Part shown: positions 6,731 through 13,582 of the stretch, one piece after another
Layout of the letters: each line of letters starts with the position of its first letter
Position numbering within the stretch: the first letter of the stretch is position 1
NCBI GenBank assembly: GCA_964011275.1
Contig: CAXGOB010000081.1
Span: 1 to 20,312, forward strand
Direction: 5' to 3'
DNA from: UBA7328 sp002471345
GTDB taxonomy: Bacteria > Bacteroidota > Bacteroidia > Chitinophagales > Saprospiraceae
Length of the DNA stretch: 20,312 bases
The notes under the pieces: generated by a model
Told to the model about the DNA's origin: nothing
Seen by the model: only the letters and a program-made list of their open reading frames with translations
The model's database searches: none
Position numbers and translations under genes: made by a program

Positions 6731-7801
6731 ATGCAATTGAAATTATTAAATAATGAAAAAGCCAGAGTAATCACCTATTTAATTCTTGGGGCTTTTGGGG
6801 GAATTCTATTTGCATGCATTGAATATTTGATGCAGATACATGGAGAATTTCCAGAGGAATTTGTTCCTCTGATTATAAGGTCTGCAATAACGGGTTCATT
6901 CATTTTGGGTACTGTTGCCATTGTTGAAGTATTGTCTAGAAAGCGATTTGTACAAAGGCCATTTTTATTTGTGGTTCTGGTAAGAACAATTTTCTATTTT
7001 CTCATAATTACATTTTGGCTTACTATCATAAATGGAGTTTGGTATGTGATCAAAGGAGATCTCTCAGTATACGAACATCTTAATCTCTATTTTAAGAATG
7101 AAATTTATATAGTAAATCTTGGTTTTACTTTTTTAGGATTGTTGTTAACTGTTGGTGTGACCCAAATTAATAGTCTTCACAGAAAAGGGGAATTAATAAG
7201 CTTTGTTATGGGCAAGTACCATTTCCCAAGAGAAGTGGAACGTATTTTTTGTTTTATTGATCTTAAGAGTTCGACATCCATTGCTGAAAAATTAGGTCAT
7301 TTAAAATTTGCATTGTTTTTAAAAGATTATTACTCAGACATAACGGAGGCACTTCGAGAAACAAATGCTCAAATATATCAGTATGTAGGGGATGAAATTG
7401 TTTTGAGTTGGTCCTATGAAAATGGCTTGGCAAATAACAATTTCATTAATTGTTTTTTCCAAATGAGAGAAATCATAAATGATTTGAAACCAAAATATAT
7501 GGATCGGTATGGAGTGTATCCAGAATTTAAGGCCGGAGTGCATGGGGGTAAGGTGATTGTTACATGGATAGGTGAATTAAAGAAGGAAATTGTATATATA
7601 GGCGATGTGCTTAATACCACTTCAAGAATCCAGGAATATTGTAAATCTTTAGGAAAGGATTTTTTAATTTCAGAAGAACTACTGAAAAAAGTAAACCAAT
7701 TAGGCGAGATTAAAGCCTCTTACGTCGAAAACACCATTCTAAGAGGTAAAGAATCAAAAATAATATTGCATAGCCTTGAACTTAGAGGACAAAAAAACTA
7801 G
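6731..7801 (+). CDS. membrane-anchored class III adenylate/guanylate cyclase
   Basis: A 356-residue protein: four predicted TM helices in residues 13-145 (about 13-33, 48-66, 78-101 and 127-145), then a cytoplasmic class III nucleotide cyclase domain from about 170 to 350. Both metal-binding Asp residues are present, D177 in CFIDLKSST and D221 in YVGDEIVLSW. The transition-state pair is in GDVLNTTSRIQ (N295, R299), and K267 lies in EFKAGVHGG, where a purine-contacting Lys is expected. By my alignment the other purine-specifying position is Val288, not Asp or Thr, so I do not decide between cAMP and cGMP. The catalytic set is complete, so it should be active. An in-frame TTG at 6689 precedes it, but the ATG at 6731 is the likelier start. 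The AraC-type gene downstream is 214 bp away, so an operon is not evident. Confidence 0.87.
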   Translation: MQLKLLNNEKARVITYLILGAFGGILFACIEYLMQIHGEFPEEFVPLIIRSAITGSFILGTVAIVEVLSRKRFVQRPFLFVVLVRTIFYFLIITFWLTIINGVWYVIKGDLSVYEHLNLYFKNEIYIVNLGFTFLGLLLTVGVTQINSLHRKGELISFVMGKYHFPREVERIFCFIDLKSSTSIAEKLGHLKFALFLKDYYSDITEALRETNAQIYQYVGDEIVLSWSYENGLANNNFINCFFQMREIINDLKPKYMDRYGVYPEFKAGVHGGKVIVTWIGELKKEIVYIGDVLNTTSRIQEYCKSLGKDFLISEELLKKVNQLGEIKASYVENTILRGKESKIILHSLELRGQKN

Positions 7802-7862
7802 TGGTGAGTGCCCTTTTTAGCGAATCGAGGATAATTATTTCAGAGCATGTATTGAGTTTTTC

Positions 7863-7936
7863 AGTTAATTTTAACTCTAACACGTAGTTCCAAATAGGTC
7901 AGAATTCTGAATTCTGAGGTCTTCTGAAATGATCAT
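7863..7936. promoter_or_regulatory. cluster of palindromes upstream of the AraC-type gene
   Basis: Three perfect dyads lie within 75 bp: AGTTAA-TT-TTAACT (7863-7876), TCAGAATTCTGA (7899-7910) and ATGATCAT (7929-7936). TTCTGA occurs three times (7905, 7912, 7922), once as half of the central palindrome. The cluster sits 80-150 bp before the regulator start, a plausible place for operators, possibly autoregulatory. The first dyad could instead be a weak terminator for the cyclase gene. Confidence 0.4.
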
Positions 7937-8015
7937 ATCATTTTTAACAGACAGTAATTCTTGACAAATTCAATTATGCTCCGTCTTTGTTTTGATATTC
8001 ATAGATTTACAAGTG

Positions 8016-9155
8016 ATGAATTACAACCTCGGTGCATTACTTTCTTTTCTGGTGGCATTCCAGTTCTTTTTTGTGGCTCTATACCTGTTCACTAATAAGA
8101 AAGGAAACAAACGAAACAATGGGCTTTTAGGTCTGGTGTTTTTGATGTTTGCCATTAGTCTGATGGACTTCACTATAAGGGTGAGTGATATAGTTCTACC
8201 TATTCCTTTTCTTCATCTCATAGATGACGGTTTTTTTATTCTTTATGGGCCTATCCTATATTTTTATGTTTTAGGGGTAGTTTACCGTGATTTCAAGTTT
8301 AAAATTAGTGATGCACTTCATTTGATACCCTTTCTAATCTGCACAATTTACTTGATTTACCATGTAATATTCGTCGATCTGGAAGCTCAATCAGAAGTGA
8401 CCCAGAAAGTCATTGATGCCGAGTTGCCTGCATGGTTTTTATTAGGAAGCTTGGTTATATATATTCATATCCTCGCCTACTTGTGGTTCTGTTGGAACAC
8501 TCTTTTAAAGTATCAATCTATTATCAAAGACCAATTTTCTTCAATTGATGAAATTAACCTGGAGTGGCTCAGTTTTATGATTAAGGCTTTTGCAGGGATT
8601 ACAGTAATTGCCATTATCAACAACGTGATTCCTGTTTTTGGCAATGTTTTTATTCACTACTCATCGATGATTTTGTTACTGATTGTTTCTTTTTTCTTCA
8701 TCAATCGTGTACTGGTCAAAGCATTGAATCAACCTGATATCTTTTCAGGAATCACTCGGGAGGAGTCTAAAAAATACGCTTCTTCTAATCTTCAAATTGA
8801 AGAGCTCAAACAATACAGAATGGAATTGGAGCAATTGATGAAAGGTGAAAAAATGTATCTCAATCCTGAATTGACAACTCAAGATTTAGCAAAGGAGTTG
8901 AATATCAGTGCTAAGATGCTTTCTCAAGTAATTAATCAAAGCTTCAAGAGAAATTTCTTTGATTTTGTGAATGGCTATCGTTGTGAGGAGGTGAAAGAGA
9001 TCTTACAAGTCCACGACAAAAAAATAACTATCCTCGAAGCGATGTATCAATCTGGATTTAATTCGAAATCTTCCTTCAATAAAGAGTTCAAAAAACTCAC
9101 CAACCAGACACCGAGTGAGTATAAAAGAAGCTTGCCGAAGATTAATGAGAATTAG
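8016..9155 (+). CDS. 7TM-type membrane AraC-family transcriptional regulator
   Basis: A 379-residue protein with two parts. Residues 1-235 hold about seven TM helices starting MNYNLGALLSFLVAFQFFF, a layout common in Bacteroidota 7TM-HTH regulators. Residues 265-375 are an AraC-type DNA-binding domain: the first HTH in LTTQDLAKELNISAKMLSQV, then FFDFVNGYRCEEVKEIL and the second HTH in ITILEAMYQSGFNSKSSF, ending FKKLTNQTPSEYKRSL. It should sense a membrane or periplasmic signal and regulate transcription from the membrane. I start at the ATG at 8016, not the in-frame TTG at 7992. The CPBP gene follows on the same strand after 119 bp and is a natural target or partner. The signal is unknown. Confidence 0.9.
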   Translation: MNYNLGALLSFLVAFQFFFVALYLFTNKKGNKRNNGLLGLVFLMFAISLMDFTIRVSDIVLPIPFLHLIDDGFFILYGPILYFYVLGVVYRDFKFKISDALHLIPFLICTIYLIYHVIFVDLEAQSEVTQKVIDAELPAWFLLGSLVIYIHILAYLWFCWNTLLKYQSIIKDQFSSIDEINLEWLSFMIKAFAGITVIAIINNVIPVFGNVFIHYSSMILLLIVSFFFINRVLVKALNQPDIFSGITREESKKYASSNLQIEELKQYRMELEQLMKGEKMYLNPELTTQDLAKELNISAKMLSQVINQSFKRNFFDFVNGYRCEEVKEILQVHDKKITILEAMYQSGFNSKSSFNKEFKKLTNQTPSEYKRSLPKINEN

Positions 9156-9274
9156 TGCCTTTTCAGTACTGGTATTTTAGAATAATTGAATATAAAAAGA
9201 GTCCACCTTCCGGAAAACGGTCGATTTCCATGATTTGAGCATTGATTTTTGAGTCAAACTTAAAATTCAAAATT

Positions 9275-10012
9275 ATGGAAATACAAATTGATAAAGATTT
9301 ATCAATTGATAATAGATCAAGTTTCTTTTTTAAAATCGGCGAGTTACTTATGGTATTTCTTCCAGCAGCTCTTCTTTTATCTCTTACTAGAAGTTGGGCA
9401 GGTGAAGACCCCATAAAAACACAAAGCCTTGTATGGGCAGCATATGCGATAATGCTCATAATGATCTGGGTAGGATTGAAACTTCGAGGAAAGTCGTGGG
9501 GCGAATTCGGATTAACCTTTGAATCTTTGTCTTTTAAAAAGGCGCTAAATGTATTTGGATTGTCATTAGTTGTTTTTGTACTTGGGGTAGCAGCTTTTGT
9601 TTTGGGTTCTATCTTAATGGCTAGTTTCACAGGAATCCCCGAAAGTGCAGATTATAGTAAATACAATTTTTTGAAAGACAATCTTGGTCTTCTCATGCTT
9701 ACGTTAGGCGGTGTGTATGTAGTGTCATCTTTTGGTGAAGAAGTTGTTTTTCGAGCCTTCTTGATCAATCGAATTTCTGAATTTGGTACATCATCAAAAT
9801 ATACCACAGCTTTAGCAGTTGTTTTGAGTTCTCTTTTTTTTGGATTAGCGCACTATGAATGGGGCCCAATGGGCATGGTTCAAACTGGATTCATGGGATT
9901 AGCAATGGGGATTTGCTATATCAAATTGAATAAAAGACTATGGATTTTAGTCTTAGCTCATGTATACATGGACACACTCTTACTGGTACAGATGTATATG
10001 GCCAGTAATTGA
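9275..10012 (+). CDS. CPBP-family intramembrane metalloprotease (Abi-type)
   Basis: A 245-residue polytopic membrane protein of the CPBP (CAAX protease/bacteriocin-processing, Abi) family. The catalytic motifs are all present: E155-E156 and R160 in EEVVFRAFL, H193 in FFGLAHYEWG, and H229 with D233 in VLAHVYMDT. Residues 20-150 contribute several hydrophobic helices (MVFLPAALLLSL, AAYAIMLIMIWVG, VFGLSLVVFVLGVAAFVLG). Family members are glutamic-type intramembrane proteases, some linked to bacteriocin self-immunity or signal-peptide processing; the substrate here is unknown. The start is ATG at 9275, just after an A-rich leader (TAAAATTCAAAA) also found before the MDR gene. It follows the 7TM AraC-type regulator and is convergent with the CMD gene, with only 50 bp between the stop codons. 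Confidence 0.88.
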   Translation: MEIQIDKDLSIDNRSSFFFKIGELLMVFLPAALLLSLTRSWAGEDPIKTQSLVWAAYAIMLIMIWVGLKLRGKSWGEFGLTFESLSFKKALNVFGLSLVVFVLGVAAFVLGSILMASFTGIPESADYSKYNFLKDNLGLLMLTLGGVYVVSSFGEEVVFRAFLINRISEFGTSSKYTTALAVVLSSLFFGLAHYEWGPMGMVQTGFMGLAMGICYIKLNKRLWILVLAHVYMDTLLLVQMYMASN

Positions 10013-10062
10013 TTTAAAAATGAATAGTCTGAAAATTGGTCTGTTATTCAATTAAATATGTT

Positions 10063-10665
10063 TTATGAATGTGACCAGTCATCTCCATCACTACTCTGTG
10101 GAGACAGGCCAATATCAGATTCTTCTAAGTCTATTCCCAGGCCTACAACCATGCGATTCACATAATTAAAATAACCGACGACTTGGTTGATTTCTAGGAT
10201 TTCACCATCAGTGAGATTTGCATTTCTGAGTGAAGTAATATGACTTTCATTGACATCAGGAGCAGCGATCGTGAGAAGTTTAGCATATCTGATTCCCGCA
10301 ATGTATTTTCCTTCAAGATGATTAGTATAAACTCCATCGGCTAAACAAGACATAAGTCTCTCGTATTTCTCATCACTTCCTAAATTTCTTTTAAAGCCCA
10401 CAGCATGATGAGTAGCACAGTAATTACATTTATTAATCATGCTTACATACGTTCCCAGCAATTCCAAATACCATTTTGGCAAGGTATTACCAGAATGATG
10501 AAGCACTGCCTTGTAAAGAGTCATATGAGCCTCGAGGGTATGTGGCCTGAGGCTATGAATGGTCAATACATTATCTAAAACACCTTTAGGTCCTTTTATT
10601 CTGTCATACAGCTTTTTTAACCTGCCTGTTGCAGATTCATAGCTGATCGTATTGATCCAACTCAT
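10063..10665 (-). CDS. carboxymuconolactone decarboxylase / AhpD-like protein
   Basis: A 200-residue all-helical protein of the carboxymuconolactone decarboxylase/AhpD fold, of the peroxidase-related (TIGR01926-like) type. The catalytic motif is intact: E68, C80, C83 and H87 in NKCNYCATHH. The spacing, 12 residues from Glu to the first Cys and 4 from the second Cys to His, equals that of mycobacterial AhpD. The second half (LTDGEILEINQVVGYFNYVNR) is the conserved helix pair of the family. A cytoplasmic alkylhydroperoxide reductase or disulfide-relay role is likely; true decarboxylase activity is unlikely. The start is ATG at 10663-10665. It lies 232 bp downstream of the DUF2911 gene on the same strand and is probably transcribed on its own. 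Confidence 0.88.
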   Translation of the reverse strand: MSWINTISYESATGRLKKLYDRIKGPKGVLDNVLTIHSLRPHTLEAHMTLYKAVLHHSGNTLPKWYLELLGTYVSMINKCNYCATHHAVGFKRNLGSDEKYERLMSCLADGVYTNHLEGKYIAGIRYAKLLTIAAPDVNESHITSLRNANLTDGEILEINQVVGYFNYVNRMVVGLGIDLEESDIGLSPQSSDGDDWSHS

Positions 10666-10897
10666 AATTCAAAATTTAGGGTCAAGATACTGATTTGACA
10701 ATAGATGGATAAGGAAAAATCAGAATACAGTACGGGGGATAAGGTTGAGACAGATTAAGTTTTTACATGCTAAAATATATAGAATGATTTCTCATTTCAA
10801 AACCATAAAAGTTGTGCAAAGTAAAATTGCATCGTAATAATAAAGATGTCATTCCATTACATGAAATAACCTCTTATTTTTTACTAGAATCTATCAG
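10666..10897. other. intergenic region with no gene
   Basis: I see no coding frame, hairpin or exact promoter box here. The sequence just before the CMD start (TAAATTTTG) is one base away from a TAnnTTTG box and too close to the start codon to be convincing. Confidence 0.4.
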
Positions 10898-12025
10898 TTA
10901 ATTGATGTCTTCTTTTTTCTCCAGCTTTTCTATAGCAGAAGCCAGATTATCTTTGTTTAGCTTGTCTGGTGCTTGCATATGAGCTATGCGACAATGTTCT
11001 AAAGCTTTAGCATAATTACCTACTGCACTGAATCCTCTGGCCATTCCTACCTCTGTAGGCCATGCACCATCGTTCATTTCATGATTCTTCTGAAATACAT
11101 CTAAAGCTTTGTCTTTAAGACCATTGGTAATAAGTGTTCTGCCTAGTCCATGTAATTGATTTGCAGTACCCATTGGGATGGCTTCATTTACAATTGCTGC
11201 AGCTTCATCATTTCTATTTAATGCCATTAGGATGTTGGCTTTAGTAGTTAATGTTGTGAAATTCTTTTGGCCAATGAAATTACCCGACACTGCAAATTCT
11301 GCCCATTCTAAACCTTTTTCCAGATGAGTATTATTTGATAATGCATAGTTTGCTGCTGCATTCCAATTGGTCCATACAAACCCTTTAGAAGATTTGAGTT
11401 CGTCTTCGATATTTGCCACATAGAGATCATTATAATTTGCAACCTCAATAGTGAAAGGAATGCTTTTATGTTCCCATTGGAGAGCACAGGTGGCTTTGTC
11501 ATTTTGTCTGTCAGTGAATTCGTAGTTAAGCCATTCCTGATATTCAATGTTTTCTGATGTTACTTCAATTCTGAGAGCATCATTTTCTTGAGTATAGAAA
11601 TAGCTTCCCCATGACTCAGTGTCCTTATTAAAGATAATAGTCCAAGGACCTGTCTCAGTAGGGATCATGTGGATGCTGTAAGCCCCTGCAGCTATGGCCT
11701 TTCCATTTATCAATACGTCATGACTAAATTTGATTACTGTATTTTCATTGGCCCCTGCGCGCCAAGGAATTTCATTAGCAGATCCAAAATTATTTGGAGC
11801 TAGGCCATAAGGTACTAATTGACCCCAAATATTTCCTTTTCTGCTTTGTCCGTTTGGCCCTGTAACATCAGGACTACTATACTTAATAGTAACTTTTACC
11901 AGTGAACCAATTTGTTGAGTCACAGAGGATTTTTGATTGCTACCACTAGGCGGTAATGTAATTTGTGCTTTTGATATTTGAATCAGTAGAAATGAGAGGG
12001 ATAGAGTAAGAAATAGCCTTTTCAT
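10898..12025 (-). CDS. exported DUF2911 protein with TPR-like C-terminus
   Basis: A 375-residue exported protein of the DUF2911 family, widespread in Bacteroidota and of unknown function. The signal peptide is MKRLFLTLSLSFLLIQISKA with cleavage before Q21. The DUF2911 domain spans roughly residues 35-195, with motifs VKVTIKYSSPDV, RKGNIWGQLVPYG, IPWRAGANENTVIKFS, AIAAGAYSIHMIP and WGSYFYTQENDALRI. From about 215 to the end the sequence is helical and TPR-like (WNAAANYAL, LEKGLEWAEFAV, LMALNRNDEAA, YAKALEHCRIAH). It should act in the periplasm or cell envelope. The start is ATG at 12023-12025, divergent from the antiporter gene. An 8-bp inverted repeat brackets the sequence just upstream of the start codon. 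Confidence 0.9.
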   Translation of the reverse strand: MKRLFLTLSLSFLLIQISKAQITLPPSGSNQKSSVTQQIGSLVKVTIKYSSPDVTGPNGQSRKGNIWGQLVPYGLAPNNFGSANEIPWRAGANENTVIKFSHDVLINGKAIAAGAYSIHMIPTETGPWTIIFNKDTESWGSYFYTQENDALRIEVTSENIEYQEWLNYEFTDRQNDKATCALQWEHKSIPFTIEVANYNDLYVANIEDELKSSKGFVWTNWNAAANYALSNNTHLEKGLEWAEFAVSGNFIGQKNFTTLTTKANILMALNRNDEAAAIVNEAIPMGTANQLHGLGRTLITNGLKDKALDVFQKNHEMNDGAWPTEVGMARGFSAVGNYAKALEHCRIAHMQAPDKLNKDNLASAIEKLEKKEDIN

Positions 12026-12026
12026 A

Positions 12027-12058
12027 ATAGAGTTTTAAGTGAAAGAAATGAACTCTAT
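12027..12058 (-). promoter_or_regulatory. inverted repeat in the DUF2911 leader
   Basis: ATAGAGTT at 12027-12034 pairs perfectly with AACTCTAT at 12051-12058, leaving a 16-nt loop. In the DUF2911 mRNA the hairpin would end one base before the ATG, so it could limit initiation. It may also be a DNA-level operator. No exact promoter box was found next to it. Confidence 0.3.
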
Positions 12059-12171
12059 GAAAACGAATTTCTATCTTTCTCTGTCATGGTTGTGGATCTC
12101 AGTTCGACTACTAAATAGACCAACTGATTTAAAATGACGTCAAAACTGAAGTAGTCAAAGACTAGTATTTC

Positions 12172-12190
12172 GCATTAATTTCCTTAATGC
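12172..12190 (+). promoter_or_regulatory. stem-loop upstream of the antiporter gene
   Basis: GCATTAA (12172-12178) and TTAATGC (12184-12190) form a perfect 7-bp dyad around a 5-nt centre, ending 24 bp before the antiporter start. Its AT-rich stem suggests an operator more than a stable RNA hairpin. TGACGTCA at 12135-12142 is another short palindrome in the same intergenic region. Confidence 0.3.
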
Positions 12191-12214
12191 TTACCATTCC
12201 TTTATGTTTGCTCT

Positions 12215-13480
12215 ATGGAATTATTCAATATTATTACTCTTTTGGTGGTCGTTTCAGCTGTCTTCTCATATGCTAATGCACGGTTTGTTAAGTTGCCCTA
12301 TAGTATTGGAGAAATGGTGATTACCATGGTGATGAGTGTAGTTTTAATCATTTTAGGGTGGACGAATGCAGGGATTACTAACCCCCTTAAAGAATTGATC
12401 ACACAGATAGATTTTAGTACGGTACTGTTAGAAATCATGTTGAGTTTTCTCCTTTTTGCAGGTGCTTTGCATACTAATTTTGATCAACTTCGAGTACAAA
12501 GAGGCCCAATATTGGCTTTTGCGACTTTTGGAGTTTTGGTGTCAACATTATTAATAGGGACTGCTTCATTTTATCTTTTTGGTACTATGGGGATAGAAGT
12601 ACCATATATCATTTGCTTTCTCTTTGGAGCGTTGATTTCTCCTACAGACCCTATCGCTGTATTGGGAATATTGAAAAAGGCCGGTGTCCCTAAAAAATTA
12701 GAAACAAAAATTGTAGGAGAGTCACTTTTTAATGATGGAATAGGGGTTGTGATATTTCTTACCATCTACGCCATAGCTCAAAAAGGCATTGAAAATATTA
12801 CAATGGGAGAGATTGGCTTTTTGCTCTTAGAAGAGGTTGTTGGAGGTATTGTATTAGGTATTGTCTTAGGTTATATAGCCTATAAATTAATGAAGAGCAT
12901 AGATGATTATAGTGTGGAGGTTTTGATCACCTTAGCTATAGTCATGGGAGGTTATGTGCTAGCTCAGTATATGCACTTTTCTGGCCCTTTGGCTGTCGTT
13001 GTTGCAGGCCTCATAGTAGGGCATGATAAGGTTAGAGATAGTAGTATGTCAGCAAATACCGAACTATATATTGATAAATTTTGGGAGACGTCAGATGCCT
13101 TGTTGAATGGAATTCTCTTTGTTCTAATAGGATTAGAGATATTAATACTTCCATATAATTCTACTCATCTGATAGCTGGAGTGATCTGTATTCCTATCAT
13201 ATTGTTAATCAGATGGTTTAGCCTGAGTATTCCTATAAGATTATATAAGAAGAAACTAGACTTTATTCCAAATACAGGATTAATTATGACATGGGGAGGC
13301 CTCCGTGGCGGAATTTCTATAGCACTGGCACTTTCATTGATGTCGGATATGAATCGGGATTTGATCCTTACTGTGACTTACGTCGTGGTAATATTCTCAA
13401 TTGTTGTTCAAGGCCTGAGCATTGGAAAAGTAGTTGAAAAATTAGTGAAGGTCAAGAAAGTTCATTCAGATGGACACTAA
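12215..13480 (+). CDS. CPA1-family Na+/H+ antiporter (NhaP-like)
   Basis: A 421-residue integral membrane protein of the CPA1 monovalent cation/proton antiporter family, with about 12 hydrophobic helices. Key family residues are visible: TDP in GALISPTDPIAVLG (144-146), the N173-D174 ion-binding pair in GESLFNDGIGVVIF, and R364 in WGGLRGGISIALALSL. The C-terminal tail is short (VEKLVKVKKVHSDGH), so it lacks the long regulatory domain of animal NHEs and of bacterial NhaP2-type proteins with RCK domains. It should exchange Na+ (or K+) for H+ across the inner membrane. The start is ATG at 12215. It is divergent from the DUF2911 gene, with 189 bp between, and convergent with the GH65 gene, 102 bp from its stop. 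Confidence 0.92.
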   Translation: MELFNIITLLVVVSAVFSYANARFVKLPYSIGEMVITMVMSVVLIILGWTNAGITNPLKELITQIDFSTVLLEIMLSFLLFAGALHTNFDQLRVQRGPILAFATFGVLVSTLLIGTASFYLFGTMGIEVPYIICFLFGALISPTDPIAVLGILKKAGVPKKLETKIVGESLFNDGIGVVIFLTIYAIAQKGIENITMGEIGFLLLEEVVGGIVLGIVLGYIAYKLMKSIDDYSVEVLITLAIVMGGYVLAQYMHFSGPLAVVVAGLIVGHDKVRDSSMSANTELYIDKFWETSDALLNGILFVLIGLEILILPYNSTHLIAGVICIPIILLIRWFSLSIPIRLYKKKLDFIPNTGLIMTWGGLRGGISIALALSLMSDMNRDLILTVTYVVVIFSIVVQGLSIGKVVEKLVKVKKVHSDGH

Positions 13481-13529
13481 CGATAAATAAAGAGTCTCAG
13501 GGTCTATGAGTTCATTCAAGTTTTATCAT

Positions 13530-13559
13530 TTCTAGGATGGCCCATCCCAATTACTAGAA
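13530..13559. terminator. nested dyads between convergent genes, possible bidirectional terminator
   Basis: TTCTAG (13530-13535) pairs with CTAGAA (13554-13559), and inside it GATGG (13536-13540) pairs with CCATC (13542-13546). The inner and outer stems are separated by an unpaired CCAATTA. The position, between the antiporter and GH65 stops, suits a shared terminator, but there is no U-run and the inner loop is only one base as drawn. Confidence 0.33.
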
Positions 13560-13582
13560 GAATATCACCAATTGAAATACAC

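Noticed and set aside
9163..9630. 155-residue minus-strand open frame
   Set aside because: It is antisense to the well-supported CPBP gene and the end of the AraC-type gene, with no family features.
12203..12210. TATGTTTG, an exact TAnnTTTG box before the antiporter gene
   Set aside because: It ends only 4 bp before the ATG and has no TTTG at the right distance upstream, so transcription would begin at or after the start codon. Probably chance.
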